Shown one piece after another: positions 1 through 9,884 of a stretch of DNA of 64,000 nucleotides (positions are counted from its first letter, which is position 1; every line of letters starts with the position of its first letter). Under the pieces are notes generated by a model. It searched no databases. It was not told the origin of the DNA and was given only the letters and a program-made list of their open reading frames with translations. This DNA is from Prorocentrum cordatum (lineage: Eukaryota > Sar > Dinophyceae > Prorocentrales > Prorocentraceae). Both the position numbers and the translations under genes were made by a program. Where the stretch lies: contig CAUYUJ010018315.1 of NCBI GenBank assembly GCA_963575745.1, forward strand, positions 85,151 to 149,150, written 5' to 3'.

Positions 1-49
1 GAAAGTACATGGTTGATGATAAATGAATATGTAATTGGATGACAGATGC

Positions 50-178
50 TGATGGTTGTGATGACTGTGATGGCGATGATGACAAAGATGATAATGACAA
101 CGATGATGATGACGATGATGTTGATGATGATGGTGATGATGATCATGATGAAGCTGATGATGTGTGAGTGTGTGTGGG
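50..178. repeat. GAT-rich trinucleotide microsatellite
   Basis: Imperfect GAT/GAC triplets run through this stretch (for example gatgatgatgacgatgatg). It reads as a low-complexity Met/Asp frame on the plus strand, which is a by-product of the repeat and not a gene. A short G run follows at about 176-186. Confidence 0.85.
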
Positions 179-332
179 GGGGGGGAAGGGTGAGGAGGAG
201 GAGGTGGACTGCGCGGAGTGTCCAGATAATCATTCCGACGGTAGGACTTTGCATGATAATATTCCTATACGACCACTCTTCGGGTGATAAGGAGGTTGTG
301 TGGGGGGGAGAGGGTGGGGAACCAACATCTGA

Positions 333-850
333 TTCAATCGATCTCACTATCGATCTCACTCGACGGGACACCACGGGACACCACGGAACACCACGGGACA
401 CCACGGAACATTTGTCGATCTCACTATCGATTTCACTATCGATCTCACTCAACGGGACACCAACGGAGCCACCACGGGACACCACGGGACACCGCGGGAC
501 AGCTCTCGATCTCATTATCGATTTCACTGTCGATCTCATTCGACGGTACCCAAAAGGACACCAAGGGACATCACGGGACACAACGGGACACTTCGGGACA
601 CCACATCGAATTCACTATCGGTTTCACTATCAATCTCACTATCGATTTTATTCAAATGGACACGGGACACCACTGGACACCACGGGACACCTGTCGATCT
701 CACTATCGATCTCACTATCGATATCTTTTTTTGGGACACCACAGGACACCTCCGGGCACCACATCGATCTCAGTATCGATCTCACTATCGATCTCACTAT
801 CGATCTCACTATCGATGTCACAACCGATGTCACTATCGATCCGGGACACC
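333..850. repeat. Compound minisatellite of TATCGATCTCAC and GGGACACCAC units
   Basis: Two short motifs alternate in blocks: a 12-mer close to TATCGATCTCAC and a 10-mer close to GGGACACCAC. Four to six copies of one are followed by several copies of the other, about five times. Long frames on both strands across this block are the repeat translated (Ile-Asp-Leu-Thr and Gly-His-His runs). No gene is supported. Confidence 0.9.
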
Positions 851-1230
851 GCGAGGCACCGCCGGACGAACGGACGGACGGGCGGGCGGGGGATAATCAT
901 TTGTTTTGACTTCGCCCTAGCCGCGAAACACTGCCGGACGGACGGACGGCCGGGGGATAATCATTTGTCCTGACTTCGCCCTAGCAACGGTGGACACCAT
1001 CGGACGCCACGGGACGCCGCGGGACACAGCGGGACACCGCGGGCCTTCGCCGGACGGACGGACGGAGGAGAAACATTTGTCTTCAATACGCCCTGGCAAC
1101 GGCGGACACCATGGGACACCACGGGACACCACGGGACACCGTTGGACACCGCGGGCCACCGCCAGACGGACGGACGGAGGAGAAGCATGTGTGTTGACTT
1201 CTTGACTTCGCCCTAGCAACGGCGGGTTCA
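851..1230. repeat. Degenerate repeat with CGGACGGACGG and TTCGCCCTAGC blocks
   Basis: At least four loose units contain a CGGACGGACGG stretch, then ATCATTTGT or a variant, then TTCGCCCTAG (near 911, 975, 1088 and 1208). GGGACACC 10-mers from the preceding satellite are interleaved. No coding content is seen. Confidence 0.75.
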
Positions 1231-1841
1231 TTCCTCTTGCGCGCCCATGCAGGTTCGCCTCGCCCGCACGCACGACACGAACGCGACGAAACGATTTCCC
1301 TCTTGGGGGTCTCCGTTCCACTGCGATCTCACCCCACAGCCTCCGATTTAGATTGCCCTTCGCTCTTTCCTTCTCGCCCTGTCGAAGCCCCCCACTTCGC
1401 CCTCTGTTGCTCCTCCTTCTCATCCTCCTTGTCTTCCTCGTCCTCCGTCTCCCTCTCGTGCTCGCCCTCTTTGTTCAATTTCTCCTCTTCCCCTTCGTCC
1501 TTCTCCTTCCTCCTCATCCTCCCCCCGTCATCTCCATCCTGCCAGTTCTCCTGATGCACCTTTCCTTCTTCCTGGCAGGGGGGCGCATGCCGATTTTCTT
1601 CGGCGCCCTCGCCGCCGCGCCCGGCAGGAATGCATTCTCCGATGGAAAAATGCGAAGCCGTCGGGGCAACGGTCGTTGGGACAACCCCGCGAGCCGCTGG
1701 GGCGCGAGAGCAAGCCGCTGGGACAACCCCGCAGGCACCGAGTTAGTCGCGGCCGCGCTCAGGCGGGAGGCAGCACGAAGTTCGGCTGTGCCGCATGCTG
1801 CTCCGCCTCAGCCCTGGGGTTCAGATTCAGTCCAGCCGAAG
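1231..1841. other. Gene-free stretch with a C/T-rich tract
   Basis: Positions about 1360-1560 are a pyrimidine-rich tract (cctcctt, tcctcgtcctcc). The rest is GC-rich sequence in which I recognise no protein. Open frames here are Leu/Ser-rich translations of the tract. Confidence 0.6.
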
Positions 1842-2100
1842 AGTGACGACAGTCTTGGGGTTCCGATGACCCGTTCGGATTGCCAACGTGAAGTGTGGAC
1901 CCTGTAGGGAGGAGGCTCCCGCCTGAGATTTCTTCGCGATTCATTCATAGACGAAGCTCCCGTCTGAGACTTCCCCCGTATTCAGTCCAGAGGAGGCGAA
2001 AAGGTGACGAGAGTTACATGATTCCGATGACCCGCTCATATTGCAATCGTGAAGTGCGGGCCCCATCCTGAGGGGGCTCACGTTCAATTTTTTCGCAATT
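1842..2100 (+). repeat. About 160-bp repeat family, two tandem copies
   Basis: Two copies with the landmark CCGATGACCCG at about 1864 and 2026, spacing 162 bp. Each carries GTGACGA(C/G)AG, then CCGATGACCCG, then a GCGGGCCCCAT-like block and GGCTCCCGCCTGAGA. The same unit recurs at 5735, 5894, 6056, 6635 and 6796. The second copy runs directly into the head of the composite element that follows. Confidence 0.85.
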
Positions 2101-3810
2101 CTCAAAAAAAAAGCCTGGCGAGGGACCCAACCGTATTCCGCTGTACGTCCCGCGATCGCGTGTGCAGTCTTCGGTGGGGTTTCTTCTGGGGGGGGGCGCG
2201 ACATGTGTGAGGGTGTCTCCCTTTGTGGGCCACGAGGCGGTGCTTGTTTTGCAGTGCTCCATGCAGGGCCCCGCAGCTCCGCTGGTCGCTCCACCCAGGT
2301 GGAGGTCCCAGTGGGGCCGCGAAGCGCTGTCCTGGAAGGGGGAGGCGCATGCGAACACCGCCAGTGGGGCCATGGGTGAAACTCCCTGTGAGGCCACGAA
2401 ACGATATCCCTCGTGGGGGAGACGCATGCGAACGCCGCCACTGGGGCTGCAGGTGGAGCTCCCTGTGGGGCACCGAAGCACTGTCTTGGGTTGGGGGTAC
2501 GCATGCGAACATCGCCACAACATCCTTAGGTGGAGCTCCTTGTGGGGTGACGAAGCGTTGTCCTGGGTCGGGGGGACGCATGCGAACACCGCCGTTGAGA
2601 CGTTAGGTGGAGTTCCCTGTGGGGCCACCGGGGGCTGCCATGGGTGGGGCAAACGCATGCGAACACCGCCACTGGGGCCATGGGTGGAACTCCTTGTGAG
2701 GCCACGAAACGCTATCCCGGGTGGGGGAGACGCATGCGAACGCGCCACTGGGGCCGCAGGTGGGGTTCCTTGTGGGGCGACGAAACGCTGTCCTGGGTGG
2801 GGTGGGGTGGGGGGGACGCATGCGAACACCGCCACTGGGGCCGTAAGTGGAGTTCCCTGTGGGGCCACGAAATTCGGGGTGGGGGAGGCGAATGCGAACA
2901 CCACCGCAACGGCCTTAGATGGAGCTCGATGTGGGGCCACGAAACGTTGTCCTGGGTGGGGGAGACGCGTGCGAACACCGCCACTGGGACCTTTGGTGGA
3001 TCTCCTTGTGGGGCCAGGAAACGTTGTCCTGGGTGGGGGAAGCGCATGCGAACACTGCCAGTGACGCATCAAGTGAAGCTCCCAGCGGGGCGACGAAGCG
3101 CTGTTCTGGGAGAGGGGGGGACGCATGCGAACGCCGCCACTGGGGCCGCAGGTGGAGCTCCCTGTGGGGCACCGAAACGCTGTCTTGGGTTGGGGGTACG
3201 CATGCGAAGACCGCCATAGAGGCCTTAGGTGGAGCTCCTTGTGGGGCACCGAAGCGCTGTCTTGGGTTGGGGGTGCGCATGCGAACACCGCCGCAAACCT
3301 TACGTGGAACGCCCCGGCACCGAAGCGCTGTCTTGGGTTGGGGGGGCGCATGCGAACACCGCCGCTGAGGCCTTACGTGGAGCTCGGTGTGGGGAAGCGA
3401 AACGCTGTCGTGGGTGGGTGGGTGGGTGGGGGGGACGCATGCGAACACCGCCAGTGGGACCTTAGGTGAAACTCCCTGTGGGGCCATGAAGCGCTGTCCT
3501 GGGTTGGGGACATGCGTGCGAACACCGCCAGTGGGGCCTCAGGTGGGGCTCCATATGAGGCCGCGCAACGGTGTGCTGGGTTGGGGGGGGGGCGCATGCG
3601 AACACCGCCACTGGGGCTTTAGGTGGGGCTCCCTATGGGGCCGCGAAGCCCTGTGCTGGCTGGGTGGGGGAGACGCGTGCGAACACCGCCACTAAGCCCT
3701 TGGGTGGGGTTCCCGATGGGGTCGCGAAGCCCTGTGTTGGGCGGGGGGGACGCATGCGAACACCGCCATTGAGGCCTTCGGTGGGACTCCCTGTGGGGCC
3801 ACGAAACTTT
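2101..3810 (+). repeat. Composite repeat element copy 1: head plus 77-84 bp minisatellite
   Basis: A head at about 2101-2180 (GCCTGGCGAGGGACCCAACC) is followed by about 19 tandem units of roughly 77-84 bp. Each unit holds GCATGCGAAC, then CACTGGGGCC, then GGTGGAGCTCC and TGTGGGGCCACGAAAC. The head and unit are shared with copies at 4288 (plus) and 55728 (minus). Long frames on both strands (up to 445 codons on the minus strand) come from the repeat and are not called as genes. Confidence 0.88.
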
Positions 3811-3831
3811 AAGGGGTGTGGCGAAATTTGT

Positions 3832-3994
3832 GGCGATGGTGGTGACGATTACGGTGGCGATCATGACGTCGATGATGCTGATGATGCAGATGATGATGAC
3901 GGTGATGGTGATGATGACGATGATAAAGATACTGATGCTGATGATGCTGATGATGCTGATGATGATGCTGATTATGATGATGATGATGCTGATG

Positions 3995-4026
<32 letters not shown>

Positions 4027-4072
4027 GATGATGATGGTGATGATGACGAGGATGAGGATGAGGATGAGGATG

Positions 4073-4145
<73 letters not shown>

Positions 4146-4198
4146 CGACATGGCGATGACGATGATGATGCTGCTGATGATGATGACGACGACGAGGA
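3832..4198. repeat. Long GAT/GAC microsatellite
   Basis: Nearly pure GAT repeat with GAC, GCT and GAG interruptions; about 4076-4143 is almost perfect (GAT)n. It separates composite elements 1 and 2. It yields poly-Asp on one strand and poly-His, poly-Ile or poly-Ser on the other. Confidence 0.95.
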
Positions 4199-4287
4199 CA
4201 TGCGCAGGGCACACGCAGGGATGGAAGGAGGCAGGGGGAGGTGGAAGGAATGAAGGAAACAAGGAAGGAATGACGGAACATTATCCA

Positions 4288-5690
4288 GGCGAAGGGCCCG
4301 ACCATATGCAATTGCAGGTGCCGCAAACCAGGTTAGACACATGAGAGGGAGCTCCTTGTGGGACCACGAAACGTGTGAGGGGTGTGCTTGCATGGGTGCG
4401 GCGGGCGCATGCGAACGCAGCCACTGGGGCCTTCGGTGGAGCTCCCTGTGGGGCCACGAAACGTGTGAGGGGTGTGCCGAAATGGGCGCGGCGGGCGCAT
4501 GCGAACGCAGCCACTGTGGCCTTCGGTTGAGCGCCCTGTGGGGCCACGAAATGTGTTAGGGGTGTGCCGAAATGGGTGCGGCGGGCGCATGCGAGCGCAA
4601 CCACTGGGGCCTTCGGTGGAGCTCCTTGTGGGGCCACGAAACGTGTGAGGGGTGTGCCTGCATGGGTGCGGCGGGCGCATGCGAACGCAGCCACAGGGGG
4701 CCTTCGGTGGAGCTCCCTGTGGGGTCACGACACGTGTGAGGGGTGTGCCTGCATGGGTGCGGCGGGCGCATGCGAACGCAGCCACTGGGGCCTTCGGTGG
4801 AGCTCCCTGTGGGGCCACGAAGCGTGTGAGGGGTGTGCCGAAATGGGTGCGGCGGACGCATGCGAACGCAGCCAGTGGGGCCTTCGGTGGAGCTCCCTGT
4901 GGGGCCACGAAAGGTGTGATGGGTGTGTCGAAATGGGTGCGGCAGGCGCATGCGAACGCAGCCACTGGGGCCTTCGGTGGAGCTCCCTGTGGGGCCACGA
5001 AACGTGTGAAGAGTGTGCCGAAATGGGTGCGGCGGGCGCATGCGAACGCAGCCACTGGGGCCTTCAGTGAGCTCCCTGTGGGGCCGCGAAACGTGTGAGG
5101 GGTGTGCCGAATGGAGTGCGGCGGGTGCATGCGAACGCAGCCGTTGTGGCCTTCGGTGGAGCTCCCTGTGGGGCCACGAAGTGTGTGAGGGGTGTGCCGA
5201 AATGGGTGCGGCGGGCGCGTGCGAACGCAGCCACAGGGGGCCTTCGGTGGAGCTCCCTGTGGGGCCACGAAACGTGTGAGGGGTGTGCCTGAATGGGTGC
5301 GGCGGGCGCATGCGAACGCAGCCAGTGGGGCCTTCGGTGGAGCTCCCTGTGGGGCCACGAAACGTGTGAGGGGTGTGCCGAAATGGGTGCGGCGGGCGCA
5401 TGCGAACGCAGCCACTGGGGCCTTCGGTGGAGCTCCCTGTGGGGCCACGAAACGCTGTACTGGATGCGCCGACACGGTAAGATGCGGAGGGCAGAGGCCA
5501 GGAGGGGGAGGAGGGACGAGGAGGAGGAGGAGGGAGGAGGAGTGGGAACGCGGGGCGCTGTCTCTTCAAAACGAGGACCCAACACCACAGGATGGTTGGG
5601 AAAAAGGAAGGAACGCGGGGACCGTCTCTTCAACACGAGGACCCAACACCACAGGATGGTTGGGAACAAGTCTCGCCCTAAATTTCCTCC
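4288..5690 (+). repeat. Composite repeat element copy 2: head, twelve 90-bp units, tail
   Basis: The head at about 4288-4348 includes CAGGCGAAGGGCCCGACCAT. Twelve units follow; the landmark GCGAAC falls at 4411, 4501, 4591, 4681, 4772, 4862, 4952, 5042, 5131, 5221, 5312 and 5402, so the period is 90 bp (30 codons) with rare 1-bp slips. The tail at about 5456-5690 has a GGA-rich part and two copies of GAGGACCCAACACCACAGGA about 65 bp apart. Tail and head reappear inverted at 55728-57300. Because 90 is divisible by three, long repeat frames exist on both strands (for example 380 codons on the minus strand), but no start context or non-repeat domain supports a protein. Confidence 0.9.
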
Positions 5691-5714
5691 ATACTCAAGC
5701 TTGAAGACACCAGG

Positions 5715-6185
5715 AGTGACGACATTTACAGGATTCCGATGACCCGTTCGGATTAGTAACGTGAGCTGCGGGCCCCATCGGGACAGGGTTCCCGTCTAAG
5801 GCTTCCTCGCAATTTGCTCACGCAGGGAATTCCCGTCTGAGACTTTTCAATATTCAGGCCTGAGGAGCCCGAGAGTGACGACAGTTACAGGTTTCCGATG
5901 ACCCGCTCGGATCTGTAACTTAATTTGCGGGCCCCATCGGGAAAGGGCTCCCGCCTGAGACTTCCTCGCGATTCACTCACAGACGAGGCTCCCGCTTGAC
6001 AAGTCCCCTTATATTCCGGCCCCAGGGGCCCAAAAGTGACGACAATTACAGGATTCCGACGACCCGTTCGGATTAGTAACATGAGCTGCGGGCCCCATAA
6101 GGAGGGGGGTCCCGCTTCAGACTCCGTCGCAATTCACGCACAGGCCACGTTCCTTCCGCCTGGTATTTCCTCAAATGCGGGTATT
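5715..6185 (+). repeat. About 160-bp repeat family, three tandem copies
   Basis: CCGA(T/C)GACCCG landmarks at 5735, 5894 and 6056 give 159- and 162-bp spacing. These are the same family as at 1842. They abut the tail of composite element 2, just as the earlier pair abuts the head of element 1. Confidence 0.87.
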
Positions 6186-6392
6186 GGTGTGTGGCTGAGG
6201 GTGTGTGTTTGTGTGTGATAGTGACGGTTGTGACGGTGGTGGTGTGATAACAAGTGATGATGTTGAGTGACGAGTAGTAGTTGTGAGGGAATGAGTGAAG
6301 CATTCGGGAGACGTGATTGTCCGAGTGGGATAGTGAGTGAGTAAGTTATGAGTGAATGAGAGTGATCGGGGAAGTGTGAGTGAGCGTGTAAG

Positions 6393-6490
<98 letters not shown>

Positions 6491-6545
6491 TGGTGGTGCT
6501 GATGATGGTGATGTGATTGTGTGTGCGAGCGTGTGAGTGAAAAGA
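6186..6545. repeat. GT-rich and (ATG)n microsatellite block
   Basis: GT-rich sequence (gtgtgtgtttgtgtgtg) is followed by AGTGA-rich sequence and then a nearly perfect (ATG)n run at about 6391-6490. The block interrupts the series of 160-bp repeats. Confidence 0.92.
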
Positions 6546-6612
6546 GAGGGGGTGTTCTTGTTCCCGCGCGGGGTGTCCGGAGAAAACAAGAGCCCCACTT
6601 TGGATGTGGGAA
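6546..6612 (+). repeat. About 60-bp repeat, first copy (second at 7022-7110)
   Basis: Contains GGAGAAAACAAGAGCCCCAC and then TTTGGATGTGGG. A diverged second copy at about 7022-7110 has AGAGAAAACAAGAGGCTCAC and TTTGGATATGGGG. Each copy lies just after a microsatellite, so the block [160-bp repeats, microsatellite, 60-bp repeat] has itself been duplicated. Confidence 0.7.
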
Positions 6613-6905
6613 GAATGAGGACAGTTACAGGTTTCCGATTGCCCGCTTGGATTAGTAACACGATCTGTGGGTTCCATCGGGACGGGGCTCCCGCCTGAGA
6701 TTTCTTCGCAATTCACTCACAGACGAGGCTCCCGCCTGATATTCTTTCTATATTTAGGCCTCAGGAGTCCAAAAACGACGACAGTTACATATTTTTGGTG
6801 ATCCGCTCGGATTAGCAACGTGAGCTGCGGGCCCCATAGGGAAAGGGCTCCCGCATGAGACTTCCTCGCGGTTCACTCACAGACGAGGCTCCCGCCTGGT
6901 ACTTC
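6613..6905 (+). repeat. About 160-bp repeat family, two further copies
   Basis: The landmark block falls at about 6635 (CCGATTGCCCG) and 6796 (diverged). The second copy ends with CAGACGAGGCTCCCGCCTGG and runs into a new microsatellite. Confidence 0.82.
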
Positions 6906-7136
6906 CTCAAGTGTGGATGTGAGTGAGATGATCGAGGGAGTGTGAGTGAGTGTGTAAGTGATGATGATGTGGCTGTGATGATGATGGTGATGTGAGTGTG
7001 CGTGTGTGAGTATGTGATTGGGAACGGAAGGGATGTTCTGGTTCCTGCGCGGAGTGTCCAGAGAAAACAAGAGGCTCACTTTGGATATGGGGAAAGCAAG
7101 AGCCCCCCTTAGGATGTGGGGAAACAGCGGATTCAC
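6906..7136. repeat. ATG/GTGA microsatellite and second 60-bp repeat
   Basis: A short degenerate GTGAGTGA and ATGATG tract (about 6915-7015) is followed by the second copy of the 60-bp repeat (7022-7110). No gene is seen. Confidence 0.7.
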
Positions 7137-7352
7137 GACCCGTGTTTGGATCGACTTTTTGTCCATCGGTGGTCGGTTTCAGAGGCCAAGATGGATTTTA
7201 GCTATGCCCTGACATCGGTAGAATGTTGTTGCAATTGGTGCAGCCCGATTGTGCCGCCCTCACGCTCAAAGACGGCCCTAGAGGGCCAAAAGACCCAAAG
7301 ACGGTTCCAAGATGTCGCTAAGTCCTTCCAAGATAGCCACAACAGGCCCCCC
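7137..7352. other. Flank of the tandem array, with CAAAGACGG-type motifs
   Basis: Ordinary sequence lacking a recognisable protein. The last 90 bases (about 7262-7350) carry loose CAAAGACGG / CCAAGAT motifs like those that precede the second spliced-leader copy at 10468. It does not match the tail of the array unit that precedes units B and C, so this is the left edge of the array. Confidence 0.6.
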
Positions 7353-7374
7353 TCCGTAGCCATTTTGGCTCAAG
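7353..7374 (+). other. Relic dinoflagellate spliced leader joined to the peroxidase 5' UTR
   Basis: All 22 bases match the conserved dinoflagellate spliced leader with T at the variable first position; the core CCGTAGCCATTTTGG is followed by CTCAAG. It is joined directly to GCTCAACTG, the same base at which homology to units B and C resumes (25999 and 44290), where those copies instead read TGTAG before GCTCAACTG. The leader is added to mRNA by trans-splicing, so a genomic leader fused to a transcript start is the known signature of mRNA-mediated retroposition in dinoflagellates. No GT follows, so this is not a leader RNA gene. Confidence 0.9.
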
Positions 7375-7434
7375 GCTCAACTGTTTCAGGCCAACGTCCA
7401 GCGACATTCGGATTCAAAGTGTTTCAAAGCAGCG

Positions 7435-8730
7435 ATGAACTCATTAATCGTGGCTCTTTTACCGATTGGTGTATTTGGATCATGCCCCTTCATGGACATT
7501 GGCACTCCTCCAAGTTTGAAGGCAGAAGTCATTTCTGACAGTGACTTCAAGACAGCCCTAGAAGGACTAGACATTGAGGCACTTGAGCAGGACCTCAGAG
7601 TCCTCATGACAGACAGCCAGACTTGCTGGCCAGCGGATGATGGCCATTACGGTGGTTTTATGATTCGCCTAGCGTGGCATTGCGCTGGCACTTTTCGCAC
7701 ATCTGATCAGAAAGGTGGCTGCGGAGGTGCCAGAATCCGCTTCCCACCAGAGTCAGATTGGGAGGACAATGGTAACCTTGATAAGGCCCGTGCCCTTCTC
7801 GTTCCTATCAAGCAAAAATATGGCGATGCTCTCAGTTGGGGTGACCTCATCAGTTTTGCTGGTACCGTTGCTATCCGGGACATGGGAGGCCCAACGAACC
7901 CGCACTGTTTTGGACGAGTCGATGATGCAGATGGTAACAAGAGTGACATTTTTGGCGTCACAGATAGCTGGCAAGATACGGACTGCGTTGTGCAAGGCAA
8001 TTGCCAGGAGCCAATGGGTGCGGTGAAGGTTGGTTTGATCTATGTGAACCCTGAGGGGCCTTTGAACGACCCGAACGATCTGAACAGTGGGCAAAACCCA
8101 GATCCAGAGAAGAGTGCCGTCGAGATTCGGGAGGTGTTCGGCCGCATGGGGATGAACGATTCTGAGACAGCTTCGCTGATAGCAGGTGGTCATGCTTTCG
8201 GCAAGTGTCATGGTGCCGGCGTTATGACGAGTGGCTTCGAGGGGCCGTGGACGACAACTCCTTCTCAATGGACCAACCAATTCTTGACTGGAATGCTTGA
8301 TGAGGAGTGGGAGCAAGTCGCAACTCCATCTGGGTCGGCGGTGCAGTGGCAGACGAAGGACAGGACCAGCATCTTGGCTGGAACCATGCGTCTGACAGCA
8401 GACTTGGCTCTTGTGAACGATGATGCGTACCTGGCGTTAGCGAAACATTGGGTGTGTGACCAGCAGAAACTTGACATAGCGTTTGCCGCGTCTTGGAAGA
8501 AGCTCGTGGAGTCTGGCGGTGGATGGTTGCCCGTGGAAGACAGGAGGTGTGAGCCTGAGTCCAAGGCGACGGGACAGCAAACAGACCCCCAAAAGAATTT
8601 CCATTCGGTGTGCGCCACGACGACCACTGATGATTCACAAGAAGCCAGCACTGCCACTAAATTCTGTTTGTCGTTTTTGGCGGTGGTTTTCACCCCGTTC
8701 AGCCTTGGCGTGCACTCCTGGCTTGCGTAG
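7435..8730 (+). CDS. katG: KatG-like single-domain haem peroxidase, intact copy
   Basis: A 431-residue class I haem peroxidase most like the N-terminal catalytic half of catalase-peroxidase; it would reduce hydrogen peroxide and possibly dismutate it. The distal triad R78, W81, H82 lies in MIRLAWHCAG, and the proximal H253 in AGGHAFGKCHG. Y203 (LIYVNPEGP) and M238 (GRMGMND) sit where KatG has the Tyr and Met that cross-link with the distal Trp, so the catalase adduct could form. D323 in TADLAL fits the proximal Asp. Usual KatG has about 740 residues in two domains, so the C-terminal domain is absent. A hydrophobic N-terminus (residues 1-16) suggests a signal peptide, and residues 410-430 are hydrophobic. 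The start is the first ATG, 60 nt after the leader. It has no introns and is the only intact copy of three. Confidence 0.9.
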   Translation: MNSLIVALLPIGVFGSCPFMDIGTPPSLKAEVISDSDFKTALEGLDIEALEQDLRVLMTDSQTCWPADDGHYGGFMIRLAWHCAGTFRTSDQKGGCGGARIRFPPESDWEDNGNLDKARALLVPIKQKYGDALSWGDLISFAGTVAIRDMGGPTNPHCFGRVDDADGNKSDIFGVTDSWQDTDCVVQGNCQEPMGAVKVGLIYVNPEGPLNDPNDLNSGQNPDPEKSAVEIREVFGRMGMNDSETASLIAGGHAFGKCHGAGVMTSGFEGPWTTTPSQWTNQFLTGMLDEEWEQVATPSGSAVQWQTKDRTSILAGTMRLTADLALVNDDAYLALAKHWVCDQQKLDIAFAASWKKLVESGGGWLPVEDRRCEPESKATGQQTDPQKNFHSVCATTTTDDSQEASTATKFCLSFLAVVFTPFSLGVHSWLA

Positions 8731-8796
8731 ACTTTCGCGCTTGTATAGTGTATGGGTTCCGATAGAGCGAACGCGCATGTGCGGGTTCTTCACGAT

Positions 8797-9461
8797 AACT
8801 TTAGTAATGGCGAGCTCCGTGGCACAGGTTGCGGGCATTTGCGGCGCCGACTTTGAGTGCTGCTCGCCTCGTTTCGACGGTGAATCGTGATTCGAACAAC
8901 TGGGCCCCAGCGAGCGTCGTGAAAAAAGCGTGCTTTTTCAAGACTCCTGATGGAGACTTCCGCCCGACCCCCCTTCTTGTGGCTGGCCCCTCCCCTTAGC
9001 TGCACTGCATCAATACATGTTTTCAAACAGTCTTTTATGTGCTATCTAGGGAGTCGGGGCCGTGCGTCGCCTGTAAACTACAGTCGTCAAAAAGCCTCGG
9101 GTTTTCGCTAATCGCGCCCGGCTTTGGCGCGATTAGCAAAAACCCGAAGGTTTTTGCCTTTGCAGCCTGATCTGTCCTTGTTGCTCATAGCTTTTTCGGT
9201 TCCCGACCCCCCCGACCCTTTCGAGGGTTTTCACGATAACTTTAGAAATGTGGCGAGCTCCGTGGCATAGGTTGCGGGCACTTGCGGCGCCGGCTTTGAG
9301 TGCTGCTCGCCTCGTCTCGACGGTGAATCGCGATTCGAACAACTTCGGGCGACTGGGCCCCAGCGAGTGCCGTGAAAAGAGCGTGCTTTTTCAAGACTCC
9401 TCATGGAGACTTCCGCCTTACCCCCTCTTGTGGTTGGCCCCTCCCCCTAGCTGCACTGCAT
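8797..9461 (+). repeat. Local duplication of the peroxidase 3' flank (unit A only)
   Basis: A segment of about 220-235 bp beginning TTCACGATAACTTTAG occurs at 8797-9018 and again at 9228-9461, with a unit A-specific spacer (9019-9227) between. Units B and C have it once (from 27957 and 46227). The copies differ by scattered substitutions and an 8-bp gap, so the duplication is not very recent. Confidence 0.85.
9098..9146. other. Foldback hairpin, 21-bp arms and 7-nt loop
   Basis: Arm 9098-9118 (starts CGGGTTTTCGCTAATC) pairs with arm 9126-9146 (ends GATTAGCAAAAACCCG) at 20 of 21 positions, around the loop CGGCTTT. Weaker pairing continues several bases outward. It lies in the spacer of the unit A duplication and is absent from B and C, so it may mark a small foldback insertion. 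Confidence 0.85.
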
Positions 9462-9764
9462 GCATAAACTTTTCTGTTCTTGGAGCCTGCGCGCGACCCG
9501 TAACCAAGCGGTGGGTGACCGCCAGGCCCCGACAATGCCGTCTGGCACTGGAATCATCTTTGATTTGGTTGAGCCAGTTCGAGCTCCAGCAACCTTGAAG
9601 CTGGCATGCCTCCGGCGTGAATGCGACGTGGTGTGATAGGGAATCGCACGAAAGCGCAACCATGCGCGAACATCACGTAGCACGTACCGCAGGATCAATT
9701 GCACACGTCATTTGCAAGTTTCTGTTGTTCGGTAGCTTGCGTGACACCTATATAGATGTGCATT
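9462..9764. other. Peroxidase downstream region, no gene seen
   Basis: This stretch is conserved in units B (about 28200-28475) and C (about 46470-46745). It contains no recognisable protein; frames here are short and differ between units. Confidence 0.55.
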
Positions 9765-9835
9765 CATACACATATATATATATATATACGCATATACATA
9801 TGTGCATATGGTCACACATATATACACATATAATG
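9765..9835. repeat. TA/CATA microsatellite
   Basis: Alternating atatat and cacatat sequence. Its length differs between units (shorter at about 28490-28555 in B and about 46755-46800 in C), as expected of a slippage-prone repeat. Confidence 0.85.
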
Positions 9836-9884
9836 AGCAGGGGGTCCTGGGGCCCCCAAAGTACACTGATTTGCCTTCCGGCCG

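Noticed and set aside
2014-3351. 445-codon minus-strand frame
   Set aside because: It is a translation of the 77-84 bp minisatellite; competing frames of similar length exist on both strands, and the repeat period is not a multiple of three throughout.
3571-4393. Long frames giving poly-Asp, poly-His, poly-Ile and poly-Ser proteins
   Set aside because: They are all translations of the same GAT microsatellite in different phases and have no flanking domain.
4333-5475. 380-codon minus-strand repeat protein resembling a collagen- or mucin-like gene
   Set aside because: It follows the 90-bp DNA repeat exactly, other phases are also open, and the inverted copy with 89-bp units does not keep the frame.
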